Shown here: positions 48,815 to 59,245 of the stretch, piece after piece
Layout of the letters: each line of letters opens with the position of its first letter
How positions within the stretch are numbered: position 1 is the stretch's first letter
Source: Streptomyces sp. NBC_01571
GTDB lineage: Bacteria > Actinomycetota > Actinomycetes > Streptomycetales > Streptomycetaceae
Length of the DNA stretch: 64,000 nt
Assembly: GCF_026339875.1 (NCBI RefSeq)
Contig: NZ_JAPEPZ010000001.1
Coordinates: forward strand, 9,424,001 to 9,488,000
Direction: 5' to 3'
The notes under the pieces: model-generated
The model's input: the letters and a program-made list of their open reading frames with translations, nothing else
Databases searched by the model: none
What the model was told of the DNA's origin: nothing
Position numbers and translations under genes: made by a program

Positions 48815-50701
48815 ATGGACATGGCGAAGTTGCGTGCGCGTCTGCTCGGCGTCCTCGTACTCCTCACCGGCTGCTTCTCGGTGGCGGGCGTGCAACCCGC
48901 CGCCGCGGACGGACTTCCCGACTCCCTGTGGTTCGACGCGCCGGCCGCGGCCACCCTCACGGTCGACGGCGGACGCTTCATCGACGGCCTCGGCCGTGAG
49001 GTCGTCCTGCGCGGCTACAACGTCTCCGGCGAGACGAAGCTGGAGGAGAACAGCGGACTCCCCTTCGCCTCGGTCGCCGACGCGAGGAAGTCGGCGACGG
49101 CCCTGCGCGCCCTCGGAGGCGGGAACTCCGTACGTTTCCTGTTCTCCTGGGCCCACGCCGAACCCGTACGCGGTCAGGTCGACACCGCCTACCTCGCCGC
49201 GGCCACCGACCAGATGCGCGCCTTCCTGGACGCCGGAATCCGTGTGTACCCCGACTTCCACCAGGACCTCTACTCCCTGCACCTCTTCGACCCGGGCAGT
49301 TGGTACACCGGCGACGGCGCTCCCGAGTGGGCCGTGGACGCGGGGAACTACCCGGGTGAGTCGTGCGGGATCTGCCTCTTCTGGGGCCAGAACATCACCC
49401 AGAACGGGGCGGTGAAACAGGCGCAGTACGACTTCTGGCACAACGCCCACGGCCTCCAGGACGCCTTCCTGGCCACGGCCCAGGCCACCCTCGCCTACGT
49501 GGAACAGCACCTCACAACGGCCGAGTTCGCGGGCGTCGTCGGCTTCGACCCGTTCAACGAGCCGTACGCGGGCAGCTACGACTCGGGCCAGACCAGCCGC
49601 GGCTGGGAACGTGACCTGCTCTGGCCGTTCTACGTACGCTTCCGGGCCCGCATGGACGCGGCAGGCTGGCAGGACAAGCCCGCCTTCGTCGAACCGAACC
49701 TCTTCTGGAACGCCGACATCGACTCCCAGAAGCAGGAGGGCGGCCTGCTCGACGCGGGTCCTCTGGGCCCCCGGTATGTGTTCAACACCCACTTCTACGA
49801 CCAGAAGGCGATCTCCGGCATCCTGATGTGGGGCAAGGCGGGGGACGGCCAGTACGCCACCGACTTCTCCACGGTGCGTGACCGTGCCGCGGCGGCGGGG
49901 ACGACGGCGATCGTCAGCGAGTTCGGCCACCCGTTGTCGGGAACGGTCGCGGACAAGGCCCCGACGGTCCTCAAGGCGATGTACCAGGCTCTCGACTCCC
50001 GGCTGCCAGGGGCCGGTTGGTGGTCCCGGCCGGCGGCCTCGGGGCCGGTCCTCTCCGGTACCCAGTGGCAGTGGGACCTCTACAGCGGCCGCCATCACGA
50101 GCTGATGAACGGCAACGCGAGCAAGGTCCGCACCTCCGGTGACGCCTGGAACGACGAGGACCTGTCCGCCGTACGCCTCGACGACTCCGGAACGGCCGTC
50201 CTGCGCCAGGACGCCCGCCTCCTGGACCGGCTCTACCCGAGCGCGACAGCCGGCACCACGCTCGCCTTCACCTACGAGGACCGATCCCGGGACGGCTCCA
50301 CCACCCTGACCTGGAACCCGGTCCCGTCCACCCTGCCCCATGTCTCCCAGCTCGTGGGACCGGGCCGGTACGGCCTGCTGGTCTGGCGCTCGGACGGCGG
50401 CACCGCACCCACGGAACTCCATCTCCCGGCGTCCTTCGCCACCTCGGCCACGACGGTGGTGTCCGACCTCGGCACGGCGTACTCCCCGCCCGCCTACACC
50501 ACGAGCACGCCGATCGCCGTGGCCCCCGAGCCGGGCGGCACCGGCGCCCGCCGCCTGCTGCTCACCGCGCCGGGCGCCGCGGGGACTCCGCACTACGCGC
50601 TCGTCACGAACGGGGCCACGGCGCCGTCCGCCGGCCTGTTGAGCGCGGCCCGCTCCGAACTGACCTCATGGGCGGCGACGGCCGGCCGGCCCGCCACCTG
50701 A
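48815..50701 (+). CDS. Exported GH5 glycosidase (endoglycoceramidase-like)
   Basis: 628 residues. Signal region MAKLRARLLGVLVLLTGCFS. LLTGC fits a lipobox, so a lipoprotein is possible; otherwise cleavage after PAAA. GH5 barrel: GREVVLRGYNVSGETKLEEN, RFLFSWAHAEPVRGQ, YPDFHQDLYSLHLF, GFDPFNEPYAGSY (acid/base Glu) and TAIVSEFGHPLSG (nucleophile Glu). A C-terminal beta domain (about 470-600) has FTYEDRSRDGSTTLTWNPVP. The family includes endoglycoceramidases and beta-glycosidases acting on glycolipid or steryl glycosides. The short distance from a TTGACC (48785-48790) to the ATG suggests a very short or absent leader; the palindrome ACTCATGAGT (48767-48776) sits upstream of it. Confidence 0.87.
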   Translation: MDMAKLRARLLGVLVLLTGCFSVAGVQPAAADGLPDSLWFDAPAAATLTVDGGRFIDGLGREVVLRGYNVSGETKLEENSGLPFASVADARKSATALRALGGGNSVRFLFSWAHAEPVRGQVDTAYLAAATDQMRAFLDAGIRVYPDFHQDLYSLHLFDPGSWYTGDGAPEWAVDAGNYPGESCGICLFWGQNITQNGAVKQAQYDFWHNAHGLQDAFLATAQATLAYVEQHLTTAEFAGVVGFDPFNEPYAGSYDSGQTSRGWERDLLWPFYVRFRARMDAAGWQDKPAFVEPNLFWNADIDSQKQEGGLLDAGPLGPRYVFNTHFYDQKAISGILMWGKAGDGQYATDFSTVRDRAAAAGTTAIVSEFGHPLSGTVADKAPTVLKAMYQALDSRLPGAGWWSRPAASGPVLSGTQWQWDLYSGRHHELMNGNASKVRTSGDAWNDEDLSAVRLDDSGTAVLRQDARLLDRLYPSATAGTTLAFTYEDRSRDGSTTLTWNPVPSTLPHVSQLVGPGRYGLLVWRSDGGTAPTELHLPASFATSATTVVSDLGTAYSPPAYTTSTPIAVAPEPGGTGARRLLLTAPGAAGTPHYALVTNGATAPSAGLLSAARSELTSWAATAGRPAT

Positions 50702-50865
50702 CGACGCCGGTGGAACACCGCCGTGGCCCCTCGCCCGGCGAGGTGACCATCCGTGACGCCTGATATCTGCCTGTAAATGCGGTTGTCTCATGATCGATCT
50801 ATGCTGATGCCGGGAAAGCTCGGGCAGTCGACGGCCGGTCGTGAGCCGGCGGGAAGCGGGCTTGC

Positions 50866-51711
50866 ATGAGGGAGCGGTTCGACAGGCTGGGCCTGGTCGG
50901 CGAGATGGCCGCCGAATTCGTCGGCACCATGGTGCTGATCCTCTTCGGATGCGCCGTGGTGGCGCAGGTGGTTGCCGGCGGCGCGCTCACGACCCCACCG
51001 GGCGGACTCGGCGACCACGACAGCATCTCCTGGGGGTGGGGCATCGGTGTCACCATGGGTGTCTACGTCGCGGCCCGCCTCAGTGGCGCCCACCTCAACC
51101 CCGCGGTGACGGTGACGCTGGCCACCTTCAAGGGATTCCCCTGGCGCAAGGTGGCGCCGTACGCGTTCGCCCAGACCGCCGGCGCCTTCGTGGCGGCGCT
51201 GCTCGTCCGCTGGAACTACACCGAGGCACTGGCGAAGGCCGACCCCGGCCACACCTTCAAGACGCAGACGGTGTTCTCCACGCTGCCCGCCAACGGAAAC
51301 CCGAACCTGCCGGTCCACGAGTGGGGCGCGTTTCGCGACCAGGTCATCGGCACCGCCCTGCTGCTGCTCCTGATCCTGGCCATCACGGACCTGCTCAACA
51401 CACCCCCCGGCGCCAACCTGGGCGCGTTCATCACCGGTCTGGTCGTCGTGGGCATCGGTATGGCCTGGGGCACCAACGCGGGTTACGCCATCAACCCCGC
51501 GCGCGACTTCGGTCCCCGGCTGGCCAGTTTCCTCACCGGGTATCGCAGTGCATGGCGGGATCAGTACGGAAACTTCTACTTCTGGGTGCCGATCGTCGGC
51601 CCGCTGGTCGGCGGTCTGCTCGGCGGGGCGCTGTACAAGGGCGTCGTCGGACGGTTCCTGCCTTCGGCGGAGCCCGAGCCCCCCGGCCGGGCCCAGGCCT
51701 CCGAGGGCTGA
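50866..51711 (+). CDS. glpF: Glycerol uptake facilitator (aquaglyceroporin)
   Basis: 281 residues, six membrane helices and two half helices. Both NPA boxes are present: [16 protein letters not shown] and [15 protein letters not shown]; the Asp after the second NPAR marks a glycerol-conducting rather than water-only channel. N-terminal [20 protein letters not shown] is typical. The ATG at 50866 follows GGAAG by nine bases. glpK starts 22 bp downstream, so glycerol entry and phosphorylation are encoded together; no glpD or gylR-like regulator lies beside them. Confidence 0.93.
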   Translation: MRERFDRLGLVGEMAAEFVGTMVLILFGCAVVAQVVAGGALTTPPGGLGDHDSISWGWGIGVTMGVYVAARLSGAHLNPAVTVTLATFKGFPWRKVAPYAFAQTAGAFVAALLVRWNYTEALAKADPGHTFKTQTVFSTLPANGNPNLPVHEWGAFRDQVIGTALLLLLILAITDLLNTPPGANLGAFITGLVVVGIGMAWGTNAGYAINPARDFGPRLASFLTGYRSAWRDQYGNFYFWVPIVGPLVGGLLGGALYKGVVGRFLPSAEPEPPGRAQASEG

Positions 51712-51733
51712 CCCCTACGCAGAAGGCGGCACC

Positions 51734-53251
51734 ATGGCTGATCTCGTCGGCGCCGTGGACCAGGGGACCACCAGTACCCGGTTCATGATCTTCGACCACG
51801 CGGGCAACGAGGTGGCGAAGCACCAGCTGGAGCACACCCAGATCCTTCCGCGCTCGGGGTGGGTCGAGCACGACCCGGTGGAGATCTGGGAGCGCACCGA
51901 GTCGGTGATGGAGAACGCGCTGCGGGCCGGGAACGTGTCCGCGACCGACCTGGCGGCGATCGGCATCACCAACCAGCGCGAGACCACCGTCGTCTGGGAC
52001 CCGCGCAACGGCCGTCCCTACTACAACGCCATCGTCTGGCAGGACACCCGCACCGACTCGATCGCCGCGGCCCTGGAACGCTCGGGCCGGGGCGACGTCA
52101 TCCGCCGCAGGGCGGGCCTGCCGCCGGCGACCTACTTCTCCGGCAGCAAGATCCAGTGGATCCTGGAGAACGTGGACGGCGTCCGTGAGGCGGCGGAGAA
52201 GGGACACGCCGTCTTCGGCAACACGGACTGCTGGGTCCTGTGGAACCTCACCGGCGGCCCCCACGGAGGCATCCACGCCACCGACGTGACCAACGCCAGC
52301 CGCACCATGCTGATGGACCTGGAGACCCTCGACTGGGACGACGAACTGCTGGGATTCTTCGACATCCCGCGGACGATGCTGCCCACCATCAATCCCTCGT
52401 CCCACCGGGAGGCGTACGGGGTGACGCGCACCTCGCGGCCCCTGCAGGCCGCCGTCCCCGTCGCCGGGGTGCTCGGCGACCAGCAGGCGGCCACCGTGGG
52501 ACAGGTCTGCTACGCCCCGGGCGAGGCCAAGAACACCTACGGCACCGGCAACTTCCTGGTCCTCAACACCGGTACGGAACCGGTCCGTTCGCAGCACGGC
52601 CTCCTCACCACCGTGGCCTACCAGTTCGGCGACAGCCCGGCGGTCTACGCCCTGGAGGGCTCCATCGCGGTCACCGGGTCCGCGGTGCAGTGGCTGCGCG
52701 ACCAGATGAAGATCATCAAGGACGCGGCGGAGAGCGAGACGCTGGCCCGTACGGTCGAGGACAACGGGGGCGTGTACTTCGTCCCCGCGTTCTCGGGTCT
52801 GTTCGCCCCCTACTGGCGCTCCGACGCCCGCGGCGCGATCGTCGGCCTCGCCCGGTACAACGACAACGGACACCTGGCCCGGGCCACCCTGGAGGCCATC
52901 TGCTACCAGAGCCGTGACGTCGTCGAGGCCATGGAACAGGACTCCGGGGTCCACCTCGACGTGCTCAAGGTCGACGGCGGTGTGACCGCCAACGACCTGT
53001 GCATGCAGATCCAGGCCGACGTCCTCGGCGTACCGGTCAGCCGCCCGGTCGTCGCCGAGACCACCGCGCTCGGCGCGGCCTACGCGGCGGGCCTGGCCAC
53101 CGGCTTCTGGCAGAACACCGACGAACTGCGCACCCACTGGCAGGAGTCCAGGCGCTGGGAGCCCCAGTGGTCCGACGACCGGCGCGAGGAGGGGTACGCG
53201 GGATGGAAGAAGGCGGTGCAGCGGACCCTCGACTGGGCCGAGGTCGAATAG
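51734..53251 (+). CDS. glpK: Glycerol kinase
   Basis: 505 residues, full length. [20 protein letters not shown] (phosphate 1 loop), [88 protein letters not shown] and [18 protein letters not shown] are the FGGY-kinase blocks of GlpK. Produces sn-glycerol 3-phosphate from glycerol and ATP in the cytoplasm. Second gene of the glpF-glpK pair. The His of the GlpK family phosphorylated by PTS in low-GC bacteria is not obvious here. Confidence 0.95.
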   Translation: MADLVGAVDQGTTSTRFMIFDHAGNEVAKHQLEHTQILPRSGWVEHDPVEIWERTESVMENALRAGNVSATDLAAIGITNQRETTVVWDPRNGRPYYNAIVWQDTRTDSIAAALERSGRGDVIRRRAGLPPATYFSGSKIQWILENVDGVREAAEKGHAVFGNTDCWVLWNLTGGPHGGIHATDVTNASRTMLMDLETLDWDDELLGFFDIPRTMLPTINPSSHREAYGVTRTSRPLQAAVPVAGVLGDQQAATVGQVCYAPGEAKNTYGTGNFLVLNTGTEPVRSQHGLLTTVAYQFGDSPAVYALEGSIAVTGSAVQWLRDQMKIIKDAAESETLARTVEDNGGVYFVPAFSGLFAPYWRSDARGAIVGLARYNDNGHLARATLEAICYQSRDVVEAMEQDSGVHLDVLKVDGGVTANDLCMQIQADVLGVPVSRPVVAETTALGAAYAAGLATGFWQNTDELRTHWQESRRWEPQWSDDRREEGYAGWKKAVQRTLDWAEVE

Positions 53252-53305
53252 ACCGCCCCCGAGCCGCGCACCACCCGCTTCCCGCGTCACCGGCCGTCCC
53301 ACCGG

Positions 53306-53656
53306 TCAGCACGCGCTCACCGAGGTGAGGGTCACCAGGGCCACGACGACCGCGCCGAGCAGGAACGCGGTGCACAGCCGCAGCCGCAGCGCCCGGTACG
53401 CCGCCTCGTACTCGGCCCGCAGCTCCCGGCCGCGCCGTGCCGTCCGTTCCCAGGAACGGCGCGTGAGTTCCAGGTAGTCGTCCACGTAGGACTCCTCCAC
53501 CTCCTCCCGCTGGGTGTCCGTCAGCCAGGCCAGCGACCGGGCGAAGCGAACCGCCTCCGCCCGCCCCTCGGCGCGTGAGGCCTCGATGAGCAGATGGCCC
53601 TCCACCTCACTGATGAGGGCCCGCGGATCGAGCGGGCGGTCGTCCATGGCCGTCAT
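53306..53656 (-). CDS. Small membrane protein coupled to oxidase subunit I
   Basis: 116 residues, not a family I can name. The first 85 residues are hydrophilic and helical ([40 protein letters not shown]), then one membrane helix at the very C-terminus ([20 protein letters not shown]). A tail-anchored protein is the simplest reading. The ATG overlaps the ctaD stop codon (ATGA), so it is made with subunit I and may assist or modify the oxidase (inference). Confidence 0.75.
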   Translation of the reverse strand: MTAMDDRPLDPRALISEVEGHLLIEASRAEGRAEAVRFARSLAWLTDTQREEVEESYVDDYLELTRRSWERTARRGRELRAEYEAAYRALRLRLCTAFLLGAVVVALVTLTSVSAC

Positions 53657-55338
53657 CGCAGGTCCTCGCGCGCCGTCTCCAGTTGCGGGCGCGCGGCGCC
53701 GATCTCCGGGTGGTGCAGGTCGAACGCCGGGGATTCGCTGCGGATCCGCGGCAGGGTGAGGAAGTTGTGGCGCGGCGGCGGGCAGGACGTGGCCCACTCC
53801 AGTGAACGGCCGTACCCCCAGGGGTCGTCGACCTCGACCTTCTGGCCGTACTTGGCGGTCTTCCAGATGTTGTAGAAGAACGGCAGGAGGGAGCTGCCGA
53901 GCAGGAAGGAGAAGATGGTCGACACCGTGTTGAGGGTGGTCAGACCCTCCACCGCCAGGTAGTCGGGGATGCGGCGCTGCATGCCGTTGGCGCCCAGCCA
54001 GTGCTGGACAAGGAACGTGCCGTGGAAGCCCACGAACAGCGTCCAGAAGGTGATCTTGCCGAGGCGTTCGTCGAGCATCTTGCCCGTGAACTTCGGCCAC
54101 CAGAAGTGGAAGCCGGAGAACATCGCGAACACCACGGTGCCGAAGATCACGTAGTGGAAGTGCGCCACCACGAAGTAACTGTCCGAGACGGGGAAGTCCA
54201 TCGGCGGCGACGCGAGCATCACTCCCGTCAGACCGCCGAAGACGAAGGTGATGAGGAACCCGGTGGCCCAGAGCATCGGTGTCTCGAAGGACAGCGAGCC
54301 CTTCCACATCGTTCCGATCCAGTTGAAGAACTTCACGCCTGTCGGTACGGCGATGAGGAACGTCATGAAGGAGAAGAACGGGAGCAGCACGCCACCGGTG
54401 ACGTACATGTGGTGCGCCCACACGGTCACGGACAGACCCGCGATCGCGATGGTCGCGCCGATCAGGCCCATGTAACCGAACATCGGCTTGCGCGAGAACA
54501 CCGGGATGACCTCGGAGATGATTCCGAAGAACGGCAGCGCGATGATGTACACCTCCGGATGGCCGAAGAACCAGAAGAGGTGCTGCCACAGGAGCGCCCC
54601 GCCGTTCGACGCGTCGAAGACATGGGCGCCGAACTTGCGGTCCGCCTCCAGCGCGAACAGGGCCGCGGCCAGGACAGGGAAGGCCAGCAGCACCAGTACC
54701 CCCGTGAGCAGCACGTTCCACACGAAGATCGGCATCCGGAACATCGTCATGCCGGGAGCGCGCATGCAGATGATCGTGGTGATGAAGTTGACCGAGCCGA
54801 GGATCGTGCCGAAGCCGGAGAAGGCGAGCCCCATGATCCACATGTCGGCGCCGACGCCCGGCGAACGGACCGCGTCCGACAGCGGCGCGTAGGCGAACCA
54901 GCCGAAGTCGGCCGCACCCTGCGGAGTGAGGAAGCCACCCACCGCGATCAGCGAGCCGAAGAGATACAGCCAGTAGGCGAACATGTTCAGCCGCGGGAAC
55001 GCCACGTCGGGCGCGCCGATCTGCAGCGGCATGATCCAGTTCGCGAAGCCGGCGAACAGCGGCGTCGCGAACATCAGCAGCATGATCGTGCCGTGCATCG
55101 TGAACGCCTGGTTGAACTGCTCGTTCGACATGATCTGCAGTCCCGGCCGGGCCAGCTCGGCGCGCATCAGCAGCGCCATCACCCCGCCGATGCAGAAGAA
55201 GCCGAACGCCGTGACCAGGTACAGCGTGCCGATCGTCTTGTGGTCCGTGGTGGTCAGCCACTTCACCGCGGCCTTTCCGGGACGACGCGGACGCCCGGGA
55301 ACGGCTGCGGGCGGCGTCGTGACAGTGGTGCTCTCCAT
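53653..55338 (-). CDS. ctaD: Cytochrome c oxidase subunit I (orphan CtaD paralogue)
   Basis: 561 residues, twelve membrane helices. Heme and copper ligands: [30 protein letters not shown] (Cu-B His and the cross-linked Tyr), [10 protein letters not shown] (two Cu-B His) and [14 protein letters not shown] (heme a and a3 His). The D-channel and K-channel regions look intact, so an active aa3-type subunit is expected. Genes for subunits II and III are absent, so this copy must use those encoded elsewhere. Its promoter faces that of an ECF sigma gene (105 bp apart). Start [15 protein letters not shown] at 55338. Confidence 0.92.
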   Translation of the reverse strand: MESTTVTTPPAAVPGRPRRPGKAAVKWLTTTDHKTIGTLYLVTAFGFFCIGGVMALLMRAELARPGLQIMSNEQFNQAFTMHGTIMLLMFATPLFAGFANWIMPLQIGAPDVAFPRLNMFAYWLYLFGSLIAVGGFLTPQGAADFGWFAYAPLSDAVRSPGVGADMWIMGLAFSGFGTILGSVNFITTIICMRAPGMTMFRMPIFVWNVLLTGVLVLLAFPVLAAALFALEADRKFGAHVFDASNGGALLWQHLFWFFGHPEVYIIALPFFGIISEVIPVFSRKPMFGYMGLIGATIAIAGLSVTVWAHHMYVTGGVLLPFFSFMTFLIAVPTGVKFFNWIGTMWKGSLSFETPMLWATGFLITFVFGGLTGVMLASPPMDFPVSDSYFVVAHFHYVIFGTVVFAMFSGFHFWWPKFTGKMLDERLGKITFWTLFVGFHGTFLVQHWLGANGMQRRIPDYLAVEGLTTLNTVSTIFSFLLGSSLLPFFYNIWKTAKYGQKVEVDDPWGYGRSLEWATSCPPPRHNFLTLPRIRSESPAFDLHHPEIGAARPQLETAREDLR

Positions 55339-55443
55339 GCCCCGCCTGTGTCCGGCGCCGGGGCCCCGGTCACACTTGAGGGAAGCGACGAGCGTCACAC
55401 CGGCGGCTGTGACGTTCGAAGGACTGCCGGACACATAGGGATC

Positions 55444-56007
55444 ATGAGCAACGACGAGACCTTCGCCGCTGCCTATCGCGAGCACTACTGGGCGGTCAGC
55501 CGCTACGTGGCGAGGCGACTGGACGGCCGGAGCAGTGACGTGGAGGAGGTGGTGGCGGAGGTCTTCACCGTCGCCTGGCGGCGCCGGTCCGACCTTCCGC
55601 CGTCCCCGCTTCCCTGGCTCTACGGGGTGGCACGCCACTGCCTGGCCAACGTCGTACGCGGTTACGGGCGGCGCCGCAGACTCCTCGACCGGCTCGGCAA
55701 CGACGAGAGCGCGCACGGCAGACAGGTGGTCGAAAGCCCCGACTCCGGGTCGCCGGGCGACTGGGTGCACGAGGCACTGGCCCGGCTCTCACCGGCGGAC
55801 CAGGAAATACTGCGCCTCACGGCCTGGGAGGAACTCGGCGTCGACGAGGTCGCCGTCGCCCTCGGCTGCGGCACCCGCGCCGCGGCGATGCGCCTGCACC
55901 GCGCCCGCCGCCGGCTCAGAGCCGAGATCGACCGTCCGCACCTCGCCGTTGCCCCCGGCACCGCGACGTCCCGCCACGACACCCCGAAGGAGCACGGCCA
56001 TGGCTGA
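55444..56007 (+). CDS. ECF-type RNA polymerase sigma factor
   Basis: 187 residues. Region 2: [20 protein letters not shown], then [15 protein letters not shown]; region 4: [52 protein letters not shown]. The C-terminus overlaps the next gene by eight bases; that gene encodes a single-pass membrane protein of the CU044_5270 type which regularly accompanies such sigma factors and may act as its regulator. The pair is divergent from the orphan ctaD gene, a possible target. Confidence 0.9.
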   Translation: MSNDETFAAAYREHYWAVSRYVARRLDGRSSDVEEVVAEVFTVAWRRRSDLPPSPLPWLYGVARHCLANVVRGYGRRRRLLDRLGNDESAHGRQVVESPDSGSPGDWVHEALARLSPADQEILRLTAWEELGVDEVAVALGCGTRAAAMRLHRARRRLRAEIDRPHLAVAPGTATSRHDTPKEHGHG

Positions 56008-56971
56008 TGAACTCGACCTCCTGCGCCGCGCCAACCCGGTACCGTCCGACGACGGCCGCTTCCACGACCGGCCGCTCGACCAGCACGCCGAGCGCCGCCT
56101 CAACCGGCTGCTGCACAGCGGGCGTCCCCGCCGGCTGCGCCGCTGGGCCCTGAGCGTCGGGTCCGCTGCCGCCGTCGGCGTGGTCGTCCTGACGCTTCTG
56201 CTGTCGGGCTCGGCGACCACTCCCGCGGTGGCCGCGCCCCGACCCCTGCAGATCGAGTCCGGCTCCACCCCCGTTTCTCTCGGCCGGATCGCCGCACGGG
56301 CGGCCGCCGACCGCTCCCAGCGGCTGCGCCAGGGGACCCACGCGCAGACCTGGAGCCTGAGCATGACCGCGGGCTCCGGCGCCGGGCGGGCGGTCACGGT
56401 GCCCGAGGAACGTGTGGTCCGCTGGCAGCCGGACGGCAGCTCCACAGAACTGGTCGTGGCCACCGACCCGCGCCGGCCGGGCCGCCCCGTCATCAGCGGA
56501 GCCGACCCCGTCCCGCGCACCGTCGAGGACGGTCATGTCCTCAGCAGGCGGACCTTCCCGCCCAGCTGGAGCGATGCCCCGCCTCAGGCCACCCCGCCGC
56601 ACGACACCGGGCGGCTGCGCGCCTACCTCGACGAACTCGACCGCACCGGACCGCTGGGAACGTCCCAACTCCTCGACGCAGTCGGTGAGTTGCTGGACAA
56701 CTGGACCCTCGGTTCACGCGAGAACGCGGCAGTGGTCCGTCTCCTCGCCGACGCGAAGGGGCTGCGTCCGGCCGGCGCGGTCACCGACCGGCTGGGCCGC
56801 CCGGGACAGGCGTACGTGTACGACGACACCGCGCACGCCGTGCGCCGGATGCTGATCCTGAATCCGGTGACCGGCGCCGTACTCGGCCTGGAGGACACCG
56901 TCACCAAGGACGACGCGGAGTTCGGCGTCCGGTCCGGGGACGTGATGTCGTACAAGGCGTGGATGCGCTGA
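56000..56971 (+). CDS. CU044_5270-family membrane protein, sigma partner
   Basis: 323 residues. A hydrophilic N-terminal segment of about 48 residues ([20 protein letters not shown]) lies inside, one membrane helix follows (WALSVGSAAAVGVVVLTLLL), and about 250 residues lie outside, including IAARAAADRSQRLRQGTHA, LLDAVGELLDNWTLGSREN and RRMLILNPVTGAVLGLEDTV. The arrangement is that of the family annotated CU044_5270, which normally follows an ECF sigma gene. An anti-sigma role is plausible but there is no zinc-binding HxxxCxxC motif. Confidence 0.83.
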   Translation: MADELDLLRRANPVPSDDGRFHDRPLDQHAERRLNRLLHSGRPRRLRRWALSVGSAAAVGVVVLTLLLSGSATTPAVAAPRPLQIESGSTPVSLGRIAARAAADRSQRLRQGTHAQTWSLSMTAGSGAGRAVTVPEERVVRWQPDGSSTELVVATDPRRPGRPVISGADPVPRTVEDGHVLSRRTFPPSWSDAPPQATPPHDTGRLRAYLDELDRTGPLGTSQLLDAVGELLDNWTLGSRENAAVVRLLADAKGLRPAGAVTDRLGRPGQAYVYDDTAHAVRRMLILNPVTGAVLGLEDTVTKDDAEFGVRSGDVMSYKAWMR

Positions 56972-57076
56972 GTGCAGGCCCCGGACGTCCGAGACGGCGT
57001 CCGGCGCCTGTGGCGGTCCGCGCGGGCACCGCGCCCGTCGTCGGGCCGGCACCTCCCGGCATCGGCGTGATCAGCG

Positions 57077-57098
57077 GCGCCCGTGCACGGACGGGCGC
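57077..57098. terminator. 8-bp stem hairpin between convergent genes
   Basis: GCGCCCGT (57077-57084) and ACGGGCGC (57091-57098) pair exactly with a 6-base loop, between stop codons at 56971 and 57142. Confidence 0.5.
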
Positions 57099-57141
57099 GA
57101 CGTCTACGTCGCCGGGGTGACGGCCGCCGTCGCCGTTGCGA

Positions 57142-58044
57142 TCAGCGGCCGCGCTCGCCGGCCGTGGGCGGCGCCGTCGGGTCGGTCCCGGCCAGGAACG
57201 CCTCGGCCTGCGCCGCGACGGTCACGGCGCCTACGGCTCGTGCCCAGCGGGCGACCTCACGGGCCAGTGCCGCGGCCCCGGCGTCGTCACCCGTGTCGCG
57301 GGCCAGGACCGCCAGGAGCAGTTGCTGCGAGAGGGTGCCGGGGACGGTTCCGGCCCGGGCGCCGAGCTCGGTCGCCCGGGTCCAGCGTTCCAGGGCCCGT
57401 ACGTGGTCGCCGGTGTCGTGATCGTGATCGCCGAGGTGTCGCAGCGCCTCGCGGGACAGGAGGTCGTCGCCGAACTCGCCCGCAAGCAGGGCCGCTTCGT
57501 AGTGCGAGGGCGCGAACTCCCGTTCGGCGAAGAGGTTGTCGGCGATGAGACCCAGGTACATCTCCGCCCAGCCGCGGCGGACGGTGTCCGGGGCCCGGTC
57601 CCGCAGGCCCAAGGCGAAGCCGCGCAGTGAGGTGAGGACCGCCGGGTCCTTGCCGTCGGGTCCGGCCCGGAACACGCCGTCGACGTGCAGTTGTTGCCGG
57701 TAGCCGTGACGCAGCCGCAGGAAGTCCAGGTCCCAACGACTGACGAGGGGTGACGCGCCGGCGATGTCCTCGGTGGGCTCCTCGGCCGCCTCTTCGGCCG
57801 TTCCCTCAGCGGCCGCGAGCCTGGCCGCCGCCAGACCGGTCCCGCAGAACCAGTCGCTCTCCAGTGCGACTTCGGCGGCGGCGACGGCGAGCCGGACGCG
57901 GGCCCGGGCATCGGTCACCTCGGCGGAGTCCAGCAGGGCCGTCGCCCGCTCCCATCGTCCTGCGATCCTCAACTCACGTGCTGCTGCGATGAGTTCGTCG
58001 GTCGACACGACCGCTCCGACGGCGTTGCCCGTGGTGTTCGTCAT
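57142..58044 (-). CDS. Helical-repeat (TPR-like) cytoplasmic protein
   Basis: 300 residues; no family name recognised. Sequence is nearly all alpha-helical with paired helices: LIAAARELRIAGRWERATAL, RARVRLAVAAAEVALESDWF, AERVF-free segment RGWAEMYLGLIADNLFAERE, SREALRHLGDHDHDTGDHVR, ALERWTRATELGARAGTVPG and QLLLAVLARDTGDDAGAAAL, the form of tetratricopeptide arrays. It has no signal peptide. The ATG at 58044 is preferred to a hydrophobic extension encoded in the AT-rich operator region. It is divergent from a MarR regulator 59 bp away and is the likely regulated gene. Confidence 0.72.
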   Translation of the reverse strand: MTNTTGNAVGAVVSTDELIAAARELRIAGRWERATALLDSAEVTDARARVRLAVAAAEVALESDWFCGTGLAAARLAAAEGTAEEAAEEPTEDIAGASPLVSRWDLDFLRLRHGYRQQLHVDGVFRAGPDGKDPAVLTSLRGFALGLRDRAPDTVRRGWAEMYLGLIADNLFAEREFAPSHYEAALLAGEFGDDLLSREALRHLGDHDHDTGDHVRALERWTRATELGARAGTVPGTLSQQLLLAVLARDTGDDAGAAALAREVARWARAVGAVTVAAQAEAFLAGTDPTAPPTAGERGR

Positions 58045-58103
58045 GGCGAGGAAGGTAGTAATCAGAAAAACTATCCACAAGAAAACCACTTTCGGAGGTG
58101 GGC
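58045..58103. promoter_or_regulatory. AT-rich divergent operator region of the MarR gene
   Basis: The 59 bp between the two start codons include AGAAAAAC (58061-58068) and AAGAAAACCAC, a strikingly A-rich island in this genome. Promoters of both genes and the MarR binding site must lie here. Confidence 0.5.
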
Positions 58104-58643
58104 GTGGGGGAGCACATCGGGCGGCAGTCCTCGAACGGGGACTCCGTCGACCGGCACGTGGCGCTCTGGTCGAAGGAACTCGACTGGATGGACCCGGTCA
58201 AGGAGGAGATCTTCGTCCGGCTCGCGATCCTGGCCCGGCACGCCGCGCAGGCCCGCCGGGGCACCCTCGACTCGGACGGACTGCGGCACTGGCAGTTCAA
58301 GGTGCTCCTGATGCTGCGCAGGACCGGCCCGCCGTACGCGGCGAGCCCGTCGCGCCTCGCCGACCTGCTCGGACTGACCCGCGGCGCGCTGTCGGCGCGG
58401 CTCGCCCCACTGGAGGACGCGGGACTGATCACCCGTACGCACGAGGCGACCGACCGACGGCGGGTGGAGGTACGGCTCACCGAGGCCGGATACGCCGCGT
58501 TCGAACAGCACGCGGTGTCGGAGGACGAGGGTGAGAACGCGCTGCTCGCAGTGCTGACCGCAGCAGAGAAGCGGACACTCGCAGACCTGCTGCGGAAACT
58601 CGTCGTGGCCGCCGAGTCCGGGGCGACCCCGACCGCCCCATAG
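58104..58643 (+). CDS. MarR-family transcriptional regulator
   Basis: 179 residues from the GTG at 58104, four bases after GGAGGTGGGC; a GTG at 58098 lies within the ribosome site. Winged helix: LRHWQFKVLLMLRRTGPPYA, PSRLADLLGLTRGALSARLA (recognition helix), LEDAGLITRTHEATDRRRVE (wing). The flanking helices would form the dimer interface and ligand pocket. Long N-terminal helix HVALWSKELDWMDPVKEEIF. Divergent from the helical-repeat gene, which it probably represses. Confidence 0.88.
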   Translation: MGEHIGRQSSNGDSVDRHVALWSKELDWMDPVKEEIFVRLAILARHAAQARRGTLDSDGLRHWQFKVLLMLRRTGPPYAASPSRLADLLGLTRGALSARLAPLEDAGLITRTHEATDRRRVEVRLTEAGYAAFEQHAVSEDEGENALLAVLTAAEKRTLADLLRKLVVAAESGATPTAP

Positions 58644-58706
58644 CCACCTTGGCCGAGAAGGTCCAGGTCAGACGGGAGGACACCTGGACCTTCGGCCAGT
58701 TCCTCC

Positions 58707-59072
58707 CTACTCGTCCCATGCCTGCAGCAGCGTGTGTTCGACGATCTTGCCGTCCCGCAGCGACATCATCGAGCTGGCCAGTACCCGCACGCCGTCCGGG
58801 TAGAGGCAGGACTCGGTGAAGGCGACGTGGTCGCCCTGGATGACACACTGTTCGAGCTTGTGGATCATGTCCCGGCTGTAGACGTCGTTCAGCATGTCGG
58901 CGATCTCGCCACGACCGTGTTTCACCATCGGGTGACTCGGCTGCGTGTTGCGGTCGACGATCCGTATCTCCGCGTCGTCCGCGTACAGCGCCAGCATTTC
59001 CGCCGGGTCGTGTCCTTCGATTCCGCGGCGCAGCGCTTCCGTGTCGAAGGCGGGGCCTGCCATGGTGCCCAT
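58707..59072 (-). CDS. SnoaL/NTF2-like protein
   Basis: 121 residues. FDTEALRRGIEGHDPAEMLA, LYADDAEIRIVDRNTQPSHP, GRGEIADMLNDVYSRDMIHK and DGVRVLASSMMSLRDGKIVE trace the cone-shaped NTF2 fold of SnoaL-type polyketide cyclases and ketosteroid-isomerase-like proteins. Catalytic residues are not certain and many members have no known reaction. The ATG at 59072 has AGGAGGT five to six bases upstream and is preferred to 59063. Stands alone. Confidence 0.83.
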   Translation of the reverse strand: MGTMAGPAFDTEALRRGIEGHDPAEMLALYADDAEIRIVDRNTQPSHPMVKHGRGEIADMLNDVYSRDMIHKLEQCVIQGDHVAFTESCLYPDGVRVLASSMMSLRDGKIVEHTLLQAWDE

Positions 59073-59245
59073 GAATGACCTCCTCGAAGGGCCGCGGCCC
59101 GGTGAGGAGCGGGCCGCGAGGGGCCTCTCCTCCGAGACTCCTCCGCCGCACAGCTCACGGCAAGCCCAGCCCGCACGATGAGCCTCTCGGGTGAGCGGCG
59201 GGGTCCGGCCGTGACCGGGCGGGGTCCGGTGCCGTTGCTGAAGGC

